A DNA stretch of 64,000 nt from VRUE01 sp963837695 (GTDB taxonomy: Bacteria > Actinomycetota > Thermoleophilia > Solirubrobacterales > 70-9): NCBI GenBank assembly GCA_963837695.1, contig CAWINZ010000005.1, forward strand, positions 620,001-684,000, given 5' to 3'. This document shows positions 41,546 to 50,492 of the stretch, in pieces. Made by a program: the position numbers and the translations under genes. The notes below the pieces were generated by a model. That model saw nothing but the letters and a program-made list of their open reading frames with translations, was not told the origin of the DNA and made no database searches. How positions within the stretch are numbered: the stretch's first letter is position 1; each line of letters starts with the position of its first letter.

Positions 41546-42352
41546 ATGGCGTCAAGCGGCGAGCGGCGGTTGGTATTCGACACCCGGGGAAAACGTAAAC
41601 ACGTTGTCCGGGTCGTCTACGCGATCCTCGCCCTGCTCATGGGCGGCAGCCTCTTTCTCGTCGTCGGCCCGGTCAACATCGGCGCCCTGCTGGGCAACTC
41701 GGGCAGCGCCAACAGCGCCAGCAAGCTGTTTGACGAACAGGCCGAACGGATCGAAGCGCGGCTGGTCAAAGACCCCAACAACGAACAGCTGCTGTTGCAG
41801 CTGACGCGAGCTCGCATCAACGGCGGCAACTCGCAGATTGAAACCACCTCGGAAACCGAAGTCCCCACCGTCAGCATCGAAGCGCGCAAAGACTTTGAAG
41901 CCGGCTCGGAAGCCTGGAGCCGCTACCTGAAGGCCGCCAAGGAACCTAGCCCGACGGCTGCCCAGCTGGTGGCCGGGACCTTCTTCCGGCTGGCGGAATC
42001 GTCGACCAGCTTGCTCGAATCCGTGGAAAACGTCGCCAAGGCGACCAAGGCGCAGAAGATCGCCGCCGAACAGAGCCCCAGCCTGGGCTCGCTCAGCACC
42101 CTGGCGATCTACCAGTACTTCAACAGCGAATTCGCCGCCGGCGACAAGACGACGAAGCAGGCGGCGGCGCAGTCCTCCTCCAAGGCGGAAGCCAAGAACA
42201 TCGAAAAACAGCTGGCCGAATTCCGCGAACGCGGCAAGAAATTCGACAAGCAGAAGAAGGAACTCGCCAAAGTGCAGAAGGAAGTGGGCAAAGAACAGCT
42301 GAAAAACCCGCTTGGTCTGGGCGGGACCTCAGCGGGCTCGCTCGGCGAATAA
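41546..42352 (+). CDS. Membrane-anchored TPR-like protein
   Basis: A 268-residue protein with one membrane helix (VVYAILALLMGGSLFLVVGP) and a helical extracytoplasmic part. The segment LVKDPNNEQLLLQLTRARIN and later helices resemble tetratricopeptide repeats, and the C-terminal third is Lys/Glu-rich coiled coil (KKFDKQKKELAKVQKEVGKE). Of 25 Glu codons, 24 are GAA, while tatC upstream uses mainly GAG. The function is unknown; being downstream of tatC suggests, but does not show, a link to export. Confidence 0.75.
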   Translation: MASSGERRLVFDTRGKRKHVVRVVYAILALLMGGSLFLVVGPVNIGALLGNSGSANSASKLFDEQAERIEARLVKDPNNEQLLLQLTRARINGGNSQIETTSETEVPTVSIEARKDFEAGSEAWSRYLKAAKEPSPTAAQLVAGTFFRLAESSTSLLESVENVAKATKAQKIAAEQSPSLGSLSTLAIYQYFNSEFAAGDKTTKQAAAQSSSKAEAKNIEKQLAEFRERGKKFDKQKKELAKVQKEVGKEQLKNPLGLGGTSAGSLGE

Positions 42353-42362
42353 CGGTGACCAG

Positions 42363-42436
42363 TGGGCCGCGAAGGACTCGAACCTTCAACCTTGAGCTTA
42401 AGAGGCTCCTGCTCTAACCAGTTGAGCTAGCGGCCC
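42363..42436 (-). tRNA. tRNA-Lys (anticodon CTT)
   Basis: A 74-nt cloverleaf on the minus strand: acceptor GGGCCGC/GCGGCCC, D-arm GCTCAACTGGTTAGAGC, anticodon loop CTCTTAA giving CTT, T-arm GAAGGTTCGAGTCCTTC. CCA is not encoded. The outermost anticodon-stem pair is mismatched (G-A). It lies 10 nt from the convergent membrane-protein gene. Confidence 0.95.
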
Positions 42437-42474
42437 GGGGCCGGCAATTATAGGAAGCCGGCGCGGGCGGTGAC

Positions 42475-43239
42475 TCAGCCCTTGGGTCGGCAGGTCTTGA
42501 AGACGCTGCCGTAGATGACCTTGCCGTCGGCGAAGGAGAAGTAGCCCTGGGTCTGGAGGATGTAGTCCGAGCAGCGGGCGGAGATGTAGCTGCGCTGCCG
42601 GCCGTGGGACTTGTAGAGGCGGCCGAGCTTTGCGCTGATGTAGGTGAGCGAGCCGAAGCCGCCTGCGATCGGCGGAATGTCGAATGCGACCCGGTAGCCG
42701 TAGGTGCCGCGACGCCGTTCGATCGGGATGACGATCACGTAGGTTTCGGAGACCGGGAAGGGTGCTTGGGCGTGAACGATCGCGGTCGGGTCGCCGTTGC
42801 GCCGCGGGCCGTTGAAGACGGTGAGGGGCGAGTGCAGGTCGAGCCGGGCGATGCCCGCCAGGCTCACCTCGGCGCCGAACCGTCCGGTACCGACGATCGC
42901 CGCGCCACAACGTTGGCGAGCCTGCTGGGTGGTCGCCCCTTCGAGCTGAGCGGGCCTACACGCGGCGAGGCCCGCGGTGCTCAGATGCCCGTCGTGGTCG
43001 AAGTCGACCTTGACGTGTTGGAGGGCGGGCGGCACCGACCCGTCCGTGGTCTTGATTTCGCCGTAGCCCTGGAAGTGGATCGGTGCGTAGGCACGTTTCG
43101 GCAGCGCGTGCGGCTCGAAGCCGCCGTCGGCGTGCAGGACCAGCGTCCCGACCCGGACGGTCGCGGCTCCGGCGGAACCGGCGAGCAGCACAACGCCGAA
43201 CGCAAGCAGCGCCCCCATCACCAGTAGCCGCATCCGCAT
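42475..43239 (-). CDS. Secreted four-cysteine family protein, copy 2
   Basis: About 254 residues with a signal peptide (LLVMGALLAFGVVLLAGSAG). Family pattern: GGFEPHALPKRAYAPIHF, TTDGSVPPALQ, GLAACRPAQ with a second Cys in ARQRCGAAIVGTG, SPLTVFNGP, then SYISARC and a final Cys in FKTCRPKG. It is closest to copy 3 next door. ATG at 43239 is chosen for spacing to AGGAG; two other ATGs are within 9 nt. It lies upstream of nothing on its own strand but the tRNA, and back to back with the MMPL/MCE block. Confidence 0.78.
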   Translation of the reverse strand: MRMRLLVMGALLAFGVVLLAGSAGAATVRVGTLVLHADGGFEPHALPKRAYAPIHFQGYGEIKTTDGSVPPALQHVKVDFDHDGHLSTAGLAACRPAQLEGATTQQARQRCGAAIVGTGRFGAEVSLAGIARLDLHSPLTVFNGPRRNGDPTAIVHAQAPFPVSETYVIVIPIERRRGTYGYRVAFDIPPIAGGFGSLTYISAKLGRLYKSHGRQRSYISARCSDYILQTQGYFSFADGKVIYGSVFKTCRPKG

Positions 43240-43295
43240 CATCGTCTCCTAAACACCCCGGTACCCACCAGGGTAGCGCCGCGCCGGCCCAGCGC

Positions 43296-44063
43296 CTACT
43301 TTTTCACCTTGCAGGGCTTGAAGATGGTGCCCTGGACGAAGTCGCCGTTCTTGAAGCTGAATTCGGCTTTCGCCTGTAGCCGCCCGTCGGCGCAGTGGGC
43401 GTTGGCGTAGCTGAGCCGCTGTCCCTTGTACTTCCATTTCTTGCCGATCGTCAGGTGGCCGGAGAGCGGCGAGCCGTAGTCGTTGACGATCCGGGGGAAG
43501 TTGGCGACCGTTTTGAACCCGTAACGGCCGTGGTGGACTTTCTGGATCTCGATCTGGATGACGTAGGTCGTCGGTCCGGGGTAGTCGATGTGGGCGTGCC
43601 CGAGGACGGTCGGGTTGCCGTGCTTGACCGGGCCGTTGAAGAGGGTCAGCGGCGAGGAGGCTTCGATCCCCCTTTGTTCGGGCAACTCGACGAGAGCGGT
43701 GCCGAAGCCCGTCCCGACGATTGCGTTGGGGCACAGCTTCCGGGCGGTCTTCGTCGTCGTCGCCACCAGCTTCGCCATCGTGCATTTTTCGAGACCGCGC
43801 GTCTCGACCGCGCCGTGCTTGTCGAATTCGAGCGTCAGCGTGCGCAGCGGCGAGGGGCGGCTACCGTCGGTGGTTGCGAATTTCGCGTGCCCGTACAGCT
43901 TGATCGGCGCGTTTTCGCGCTTGGGCAGGGCGGTCGGCGTGAAACCGCCGTCGCCGGTGATGATGATGTCGCCGACGCGCAGCTTGATTGCCTGCGCGGC
44001 GCCCGTGCCCAGCAGCGCCAGCGCGGCGACCACGATCAGCGTTCTTAACAGAGTCTTCCGCAT
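43296..44063 (-). CDS. Secreted four-cysteine family protein, copy 3
   Basis: A 255-residue exported protein; signal peptide LLRTLIVVAALALLGTGAAQ. Pattern: GGFTPTALPKRENAPIKLYG, TTDGSRPSPLR, GLEKC with ARKLCPNAIVGTG, SPLTLFNGP, GYGF-like YGFKTVANFP, NAHCADGR and a final FKPCKVKK. The ATG has GGAGGGG 7 nt upstream. It is divergent from the second MMPL gene, 53 nt away, and in tandem with copy 2 on the same strand. Confidence 0.78.
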   Translation of the reverse strand: MRKTLLRTLIVVAALALLGTGAAQAIKLRVGDIIITGDGGFTPTALPKRENAPIKLYGHAKFATTDGSRPSPLRTLTLEFDKHGAVETRGLEKCTMAKLVATTTKTARKLCPNAIVGTGFGTALVELPEQRGIEASSPLTLFNGPVKHGNPTVLGHAHIDYPGPTTYVIQIEIQKVHHGRYGFKTVANFPRIVNDYGSPLSGHLTIGKKWKYKGQRLSYANAHCADGRLQAKAEFSFKNGDFVQGTIFKPCKVKK

Positions 44064-44116
44064 CTTCAGCCCCCTCCGTAGTCCCCTACCGCCAAACTAG
44101 CACGGTGGGTTTGAGG

Positions 44117-47100
44117 GTGAGCAGGGACAAGGGGCGCGAGTCCGCGCCGGACGAGGGCCGCGCCCGCGGCCCGGCCCTGCTGCGCCACCCTCGCCGCGTG
44201 CTGGCCGCGGCACTCTGCGCGATCGCCTCGCTCGGGATCCTCGGCGCCGGGGTCGAGGGCAAGCTCAGCCCGACCAGCCTCGAAATCCCCGGTACCCCCT
44301 CGGCCCGGGCCAACAACATGCTGCGCGAACACTTCGGCGACAGCGCGCCGTTCGTGATCTTGCTGCGCGGCCCGGCGAAGCAGCTCGACCGGCAGGGCCC
44401 GTCGCTGGTCCGCGTCCTACGCCGCAATCCCGACGTGACCACGCTTTCGCCCTGGGACCTGGGGGCAGTGCAGCCCCTTCGCCCGACTCCACGCGAGGCG
44501 ATCGTGATCGCCGACTTCCACGTCGGCACCGAGGAGGCGGTCAACGAGGCGGTGCCGGAACTGAACCAGATCCTCGAAACGGCGGTCGAGCCGCCGGTTC
44601 GCTCGACCCAGACGGGCTACGCGACGCTCTCGCGGGCGATCCAGGACGACTCGATCACCGCGACCAGGCGCGGCGAGCTGATCGCGCTGCCGATCCTGCT
44701 GATCGTCCTGCTGCTCGTCTTCCGCTCGCCGGTCGCAGCGGGAATACCGCTCGCCTTTGGCGCCGTCACCGTGATCGCCTCGCGCGGGCTGCTCTCGATC
44801 CTGACCGAGTGGTTCAGCGTCGACGCTTTCGCGCTGGTCGTCTGCACGATGATGGGCCTGGCGTTAGGCGTCGACTACGCGCTGCTGATGGTGTCGCGCT
44901 TCCGCGAAGAGCTGGCGAGCGGCACCACGCCCTACGCCGCGGCGCGGGCGACGCGGCGCACCGCCGGTCGCACCACCGTTTTCGCCGGCAGCACCCTGAT
45001 GCTCTCGATGCTGGTGGCGTTCTTCATCGTCCCCGGCTCGCTGCTTGGTTCGCTCGCGGCGACGCTGCTGATCGTCGTCGCGCTCAGCGTTCTCGTCGCG
45101 ATCGTCCTCGGGCCGGCGGTCCTGATCCTGATCGGCCCCGACGTCGACCGCTGGCGGATCGGTCCGCCAGCGGGGAAAGGCCGTTCGCGTCTGATGACGA
45201 TCGTCAGTGCCGCGCTGCGGCGCCCGGCGCCGGTGGCGCTCGCGATCGGCGCCGTGATCCTGATCCTGGCGGTGCCCGCGGTGGGGTTGAAGACCGGACC
45301 GCCGAGCCAGACCCAGCTCGCCCATGACGACCCGATCAGAAAGGACTTCGAAACGATCGAGCGGGCGATCGGCCCGGGGTATGACGCGCCGTTCGCGATC
45401 GTCGCCGCCACGGACAAGGGCACGGTCACCGAACCGAGCCGGCTGGCGGCACTGAGTCGTTCGCAGCACCGGATCGCCGCCCTGCCCGGCGTGCAGGCTG
45501 TGATCGGCCCCGCTCAGATCTCGCGGGCGGTAGCGCCGCTCCGCCAGGTCGGCGCGATCGTCGCCGGCGGCACCGAAACGGGCCCGCTGGCGCAGCTCGG
45601 ACGGCTGGGCCGCAACCTCGGTCGCGCCGCGTCCGGGGTCGCCCTGTTGCGCGGCGGGATCGCCAAAGCGAGCTACGGCGCCGGTCTGCTCGCCGACGGG
45701 TCCGGCAAAGCCGCCGACGGCGCCGACCTGCTCGCCGCCGGGCTCGCGCAGGCGGAAACGGGCAGCGAAAGGGCGGTCGGCGCTCTGGGGATCTTCGCCG
45801 ACGGCACGCGCCGCCTGGCCGGCGCCCAGCACCGCGCCGCACTCGCCGGGCTGAACCTCAAGTTTGCTCTGCAGAGCCTCGCGCCGAACCTGCGCCACAA
45901 CGCGCTCAGCCGCTCGCGCCGCCTGCGCCGCTCGCTCGAAGCGGAGGCCAACCAGACGCTGCCGCGTCTGCAGGCCCCAGCTGAAGACGCCGAAGCGCAG
46001 CTGAAGACGGCGTTGGAGCAGCTCGAAGGCATGACGACCGGCAAGGCCGACCCCAACTTCAGCGCCGCGCTCGACGCGGTGCGCAACGCGCTCGCGGCGG
46101 TCAGCGGCACCAATCCGGCCAGCGGCGCCGCCTACGCCCCCGATTACGCCGGGTTGCCGGCCGAACTGACGGCTTTGCAGGCGGGGCTGGTCGAAGACGC
46201 CGAAGAAGCGAAGCAGGTGACCGACTGGCTGGTCTCGGGAATCGTCCTGATCAAGCGGCTCAGCAATGGCGCGACGCGGCTCTCCGACGGGCTGCGGAAA
46301 CTCGAAGGCGCCGGCAAAAAACTCGCCCACGGCTCCGCCCGCCTCGCTCGCGCCGCCGGTGGCCTCGAAAGCGGCGTCGCCCGCCTCGCCGCCGGCGCGA
46401 CGGCCCTGGCCGCCGGCATCGCCCGCCTGCGCGACGGGGCGACCTCGCTCGAAGAAAACCTGGCGAACGGCTACAGCGCCTCCCGCCCCCTGCAGACCGG
46501 CCTGCGCCGTGCCACCGTCCAGGTGCTCTCGAGCAGCGCCACGCTCAACCGCCGGGCGCGGCGGCTGCAGCGCGCGACGCCCGGACTCTTCGACTCCGGC
46601 TACTTCGTCCTCTCGGCACTCGACGGCGCGCGGCCGAGGGTGCGCGAGCGCACCGCGAGAGCAATCGACCTGAGCGGCGGCGGCCAGGCCGCGGCGATTC
46701 TGGTGATCTCCCGCTTCACCTTCAACTCGCCTGGCTCGATCGCCCTCAACAAGCGGCTCCAAATCGAGGCCGACGTCCTGGGCCGGGAAGCGGGCCTCAA
46801 AACGGGCGTCGCCGGGGGCGCCGCCCAGCTCAACGACTACAGTCACGTCACCCGCGAGCGGATCCCCTTCGTCATCGCCGCGATCACTCTCGCAACCTTC
46901 CTCGTCCTCGTCCTCGTCCTCCGCGCGCTTCCCCTGGCCGCGATCGCGGTCGGTCTCAACCTGGCGACGGTCGCGGTCGCCTTCGGCATTCTCACCCTGC
47001 TCTTCAACCTGCCCGAAGACTGGCCGCTGGGCGGCCGGAGTTACGTCGACGCGGTAGGGGCGACGGCGATCTTCGGCGTCGTCTTCGGCCTCTCGATCGA

Positions 47101-47422
47101 TTACGCGGTCTTCCTGCTGGTGCGGATGCGGGAGAGCTATGACCGCGATGGCGACAACGCGGCCGCGATCGAGTTCGGCCTGGAACGCACCGCACGGGTG
47201 ATTACCGGCGCCGCGGCGATCATGATGGCGGTCTTCGTCGCCTTTGCCGGGGCGCCGATCGCCACCGTCAGCCAACTCGGGGTCGGCCTCACGGTGGCGG
47301 TGCTGCTCGACGCGACGGTCGTCCGGATCGTCCTGTTGCCGGCGTTGATGCTGCTCCTCGGCGACCGGGTTTGGTGGCTGCCGCGACGCCTGGAGCGGGC
47401 GCTGCCCAAGCTCAACGTCTAG
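44117..47422 (+). CDS. MMPL/RND-family transporter 2
   Basis: About 1101 residues, clearly homologous to transporter 1 over its whole length: ALGVDYALLMVSRFREEL and FGLSIDYAVFLLVRMRESYD carry the proton-relay residues; VEGKLSPTSLEIPGT follows the first helix. The central extracytoplasmic region again has GAGLLADGSGKAADG and KLAHGSARLARA type repeats, probably coiled. GTG at 44117 has GGTGGG 7 nt upstream; GTG 44105 and TTG 44111 are alternatives. It lies 143 nt before six MCE genes on the same strand, suggesting that it powers or feeds the same lipid route. Confidence 0.88.
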   Translation: MSRDKGRESAPDEGRARGPALLRHPRRVLAAALCAIASLGILGAGVEGKLSPTSLEIPGTPSARANNMLREHFGDSAPFVILLRGPAKQLDRQGPSLVRVLRRNPDVTTLSPWDLGAVQPLRPTPREAIVIADFHVGTEEAVNEAVPELNQILETAVEPPVRSTQTGYATLSRAIQDDSITATRRGELIALPILLIVLLLVFRSPVAAGIPLAFGAVTVIASRGLLSILTEWFSVDAFALVVCTMMGLALGVDYALLMVSRFREELASGTTPYAAARATRRTAGRTTVFAGSTLMLSMLVAFFIVPGSLLGSLAATLLIVVALSVLVAIVLGPAVLILIGPDVDRWRIGPPAGKGRSRLMTIVSAALRRPAPVALAIGAVILILAVPAVGLKTGPPSQTQLAHDDPIRKDFETIERAIGPGYDAPFAIVAATDKGTVTEPSRLAALSRSQHRIAALPGVQAVIGPAQISRAVAPLRQVGAIVAGGTETGPLAQLGRLGRNLGRAASGVALLRGGIAKASYGAGLLADGSGKAADGADLLAAGLAQAETGSERAVGALGIFADGTRRLAGAQHRAALAGLNLKFALQSLAPNLRHNALSRSRRLRRSLEAEANQTLPRLQAPAEDAEAQLKTALEQLEGMTTGKADPNFSAALDAVRNALAAVSGTNPASGAAYAPDYAGLPAELTALQAGLVEDAEEAKQVTDWLVSGIVLIKRLSNGATRLSDGLRKLEGAGKKLAHGSARLARAAGGLESGVARLAAGATALAAGIARLRDGATSLEENLANGYSASRPLQTGLRRATVQVLSSSATLNRRARRLQRATPGLFDSGYFVLSALDGARPRVRERTARAIDLSGGGQAAAILVISRFTFNSPGSIALNKRLQIEADVLGREAGLKTGVAGGAAQLNDYSHVTRERIPFVIAAITLATFLVLVLVLRALPLAAIAVGLNLATVAVAFGILTLLFNLPEDWPLGGRSYVDAVGATAIFGVVFGLSIDYAVFLLVRMRESYDRDGDNAAAIEFGLERTARVITGAAAIMMAVFVAFAGAPIATVSQLGVGLTVAVLLDATVVRIVLLPALMLLLGDRVWWLPRRLERALPKLNV

Positions 47423-47565
47423 CCCATCGGGGAACATGCTCAGATGCAACGCGTTGACTTCGAGTTAAGGCAGGCGGGCGCGCACGCCTGGCGGCTGGTC
47501 GCTCGGATACGATTCGGCAGCTTGTTTTCCCGGTATGGAGGCGGGGGAACCGCAAGCGACGATCC

Positions 47566-48969
47566 GTGGCTGCTAATTCCTTAGGCGAGGAGAAAAGCCC
47601 GGCGAAAGGCCGGGGGATTACCCCCGCGCGGATTGCGGCCATTGCGGCCCTGGCAATCGTCGTCATCGCCCTCGCCGTCGTCCTCCTCGGCGGCGGCGGG
47701 CACAAGTACAAGCTCGTCTTCCAGAATGCCGCGCAGCTCGTGCCCGGCAACCAGGTGCTGATCGGCGGCCAGCCGGTCGGTTCGGTCGAAAGCATCAGCC
47801 TCACCGACGAGAACCTGGCCGAGATCGAAGTCAGCGTCGACCAGGAGCTGCACGAGGGCACGACCGCGGTGATCCGCGCCACCTCGCTCTCCGGCGTCGC
47901 CAACCACTACATCTCGGTCAGCCCCGGGCCGAACAGCAGCCCGGCGCTCGACGACGGTGCGACCCTCGGCCTCGGCTCGACCACGACCGAGGTCGACCTC
48001 GACCAGTTCCTCAACACCTTCCCGGTGCCGGTGCGCCGCGCTCTGGGACAGTTCATCCGCGGCAACGCCGAACAGTTCTCCAACCGCGGCAAGGACGCCA
48101 ACCAGACGTTCAAGTACTTCGGCCCGGCACTCAACCGGGCTTCGGCCTTCACCCGCGAACTGAGCGCCGACCAGGGCCTGCTCGAACGGTTCGTCGTCAG
48201 CTCCAGCAAGCTCTCGACCACCGTCGCGCAGCGTGGCGCCGAGCTCTCCAGCGCGATCTCCAACGCCAGCACCGCCTTCGGCGCGATCGCCGGCCAGAAC
48301 GAAGCGCTCGACCAGACGCTGCGGCTGCTGCCGCCGTTCATGCGCCAGAGCAACACCACGTTCGTCAACCTGCGCGCCGCGCTTGACGACCTCGACCCGC
48401 TGGTCGAAACGGCGAAGCCGGCGACCAAGAACCTGGCGCCGTTCCTGAGCGAACTGCGCCCGGTCCTCTCCAAAGCCGTGCCGGTCTTCAGGAACCTCCG
48501 CCTCAGCGTCAAGCGCGAAGGCTTCGCCAACGACTCGGCCGAAACGCTCGGCTTCCTTCCGGCCGTGCAGGAACGCTCGGCCAAGGCCTTCCCGCATGCC
48601 GAACAGGCGATCGCCGCCTTCCAGCCGACGCTCAACTTCGCCCGCGCCTACACGCCGGACATCTTCAACGGCTTCGGCCGGCTCGGCCAGGTCACCGGCT
48701 ATTACGACGGCAACGGCCACTACGCCCGCGCCCAGCTGGCCCTCAACCTGTTCAAACGCAACAGCGGTACCGGCACGCTGGAACCGATCACGCCCAGCGA
48801 ACAGTTCGACGCCTTCGGCGGCTCCGCCGCCGTGCGCCGCCCCTGCCCAGGCGGCGGCACCCAGTCCGCGCCCGACCACTCCAACCCCTACACCGAGCCG
48901 CCCTTCGCCGGCTCCGGCGTAAGCCCATCGTCCGCCTGCGACCCGGCCGACGCGCCACCCGGACCATGA
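47566..48969 (+). CDS. MCE-family protein 1
   Basis: A 467-residue protein with one N-terminal membrane helix (IAAIAALAIVVIALAVVLL) and an MCE domain (about 45-120: YKLVFQNAAQLVPGNQVLIG, later GQPVGSVESISL), then a long helical region and a Pro/Ser-rich end with two cysteines. MCE proteins form hexameric rings or tubes that carry lipids across the envelope. First of six coupled mce genes. GTG start; no clear ribosome site. Confidence 0.9.
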   Translation: MAANSLGEEKSPAKGRGITPARIAAIAALAIVVIALAVVLLGGGGHKYKLVFQNAAQLVPGNQVLIGGQPVGSVESISLTDENLAEIEVSVDQELHEGTTAVIRATSLSGVANHYISVSPGPNSSPALDDGATLGLGSTTTEVDLDQFLNTFPVPVRRALGQFIRGNAEQFSNRGKDANQTFKYFGPALNRASAFTRELSADQGLLERFVVSSSKLSTTVAQRGAELSSAISNASTAFGAIAGQNEALDQTLRLLPPFMRQSNTTFVNLRAALDDLDPLVETAKPATKNLAPFLSELRPVLSKAVPVFRNLRLSVKREGFANDSAETLGFLPAVQERSAKAFPHAEQAIAAFQPTLNFARAYTPDIFNGFGRLGQVTGYYDGNGHYARAQLALNLFKRNSGTGTLEPITPSEQFDAFGGSAAVRRPCPGGGTQSAPDHSNPYTEPPFAGSGVSPSSACDPADAPPGP

Positions 48970-50492
48970 GGAAATGGCTACTCGCAGCCGGGCTGGTCGC
49001 CGCGATAGTGGTTGTCGTGGCGCTGGTCGGCGGCAGCGGCAGCGGCAGCGGTGGTTACGTCGTCCGCGGCATCTTCGACAGCGGTGGCTTCATGGTCTCG
49101 GGCGAGGAAGTGCGCGTTGCCGGCGCGACCGTCGGCGAAATCGAATCGGTCGGCGTGACGATGCCGGGTGAGGTCGACAGCTACAAGGACGGCAAGCCGC
49201 AGGCGGTGCCGGGCAAGGCCGTGATCGCGATGAAGATCGAAGACCCCGGTTTTCAGGACTTCCGCCGCGACGCCAGCTGCCTGATCCGGCCGCAGTCGCT
49301 GATCGGCGAGAAGTTCGTCGACTGCACGCCCACCCTGCCGCGCGCGCCGGGCTCCAAGCCGCCGCCCGAACTGGAACAGATCCCCGACGGGAAGCCAGGA
49401 GCCGGCCAGTACCTGCTGCCGGTGGAGAACAACAGCACCAGCGTCGATCCGGACCTGGTGAACAACATCAACCAGCTGACCTACGCACAGCGCTTCCGCC
49501 TGATCCTCAACGAACTCGGCGCCGGCCTCGCCGGCCGCGGCGAAGACATCGAGGAAGTCGTCAAGCGCGCCAACCCGGTGCTGCGCGACGCGGACCGCGT
49601 CTTCGGCATCCTCAATTCCCAGCGCGACCAGCTGGCCCAGCTCGCCTCCGACTCGGAGGAAATCCTCGGCCCGCTCTCGCGCCGGCGCAGCAGCGTCGCC
49701 GGCTTCTTCGCCAACGCTGGCGCCGCTGCCCAGGCCAGCACCGAAAAGGGCCCCGCGCTGGAAGCATCGCTGCAGAAGCTCCCCGCTTTCCTGCGTGAGC
49801 TGCGCCAGACGATGGGCAGCTTCGAATACTTCTCCAAGGCCGGCACCCCGGTGGCCGAATCGCTGGCCAAGGCCGCGCCGGCGCTGACTCAGGCGACCCG
49901 CGCCCTGACCCCCTTCTTCGCCGCCTCGACGGTCTCCCTGAAGTCGCTCGGCGCGACCGGCGAAGTCGCCGGGCCGAAGATCCGCGCCGCCGATCCGGTC
50001 GTCCTGAAGCTCCGCGACCTCGCGACCAGCGGCGCCACGCCGACCACCGAACTGGCCCGGTTCCTCGTCAGCACCAGGAAGAACAAGGGCTTCGACGGCC
50101 TCGCCGACCTGATTTACAACAGCGCCGCGTCGACCAACGAATTCGACCAGTACGGCCACTTCACTCGCAGCCTTACGGCGCTGACGAATTGCATCGACTA
50201 TGTGACGGCACCGACCACCGGCTGTTCGGCCAACTTCAACGGGACTGGTTCCAGCGAAGAAGGCGCATCGTCCTCGGACGCACTTGCCCTCTACAGGCGG
50301 CTGCAGGAAAGGCTCGGCGGCCAGACCGGCGGCACTTCGGCGGACGCGACGTCGTCCCTCTCGCCGACCCAAGCCACGCCCCCGTCGCCCGCGCCTGAAG
50401 CTCCAGGCCTGGGCGAAGGCGAAGAACTCGGCGCTCGTGCGAAGGCGACCGCTCCCCAACGTGCCCTCCTCGACTACCTCCTGGGACCATGA
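48966..50492 (+). CDS. MCE-family protein 2
   Basis: A 508-residue MCE protein: membrane helix (LLAAGLVAAIVVVVALVGGS), MCE domain with GGFMVSGEEVRVAGATVGEI and an insertion before ASCLIRPQSLIGEKFVDCTP, helical region, and a long disordered C-terminus rich in Ser, Thr, Pro and Ala. The cysteine pair in the MCE domain and another pair near 395-405 may form disulfides. ATG overlaps the previous stop in ATGA. Confidence 0.88.
   Translation: MRKWLLAAGLVAAIVVVVALVGGSGSGSGGYVVRGIFDSGGFMVSGEEVRVAGATVGEIESVGVTMPGEVDSYKDGKPQAVPGKAVIAMKIEDPGFQDFRRDASCLIRPQSLIGEKFVDCTPTLPRAPGSKPPPELEQIPDGKPGAGQYLLPVENNSTSVDPDLVNNINQLTYAQRFRLILNELGAGLAGRGEDIEEVVKRANPVLRDADRVFGILNSQRDQLAQLASDSEEILGPLSRRRSSVAGFFANAGAAAQASTEKGPALEASLQKLPAFLRELRQTMGSFEYFSKAGTPVAESLAKAAPALTQATRALTPFFAASTVSLKSLGATGEVAGPKIRAADPVVLKLRDLATSGATPTTELARFLVSTRKNKGFDGLADLIYNSAASTNEFDQYGHFTRSLTALTNCIDYVTAPTTGCSANFNGTGSSEEGASSSDALALYRRLQERLGGQTGGTSADATSSLSPTQATPPSPAPEAPGLGEGEELGARAKATAPQRALLDYLLGP

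Noticed and set aside
47453..47458. TTGACT upstream of the first MCE gene as its -35 box
   Set aside because: The expected -10 position is GC-only sequence; the true MCE promoter could not be identified.
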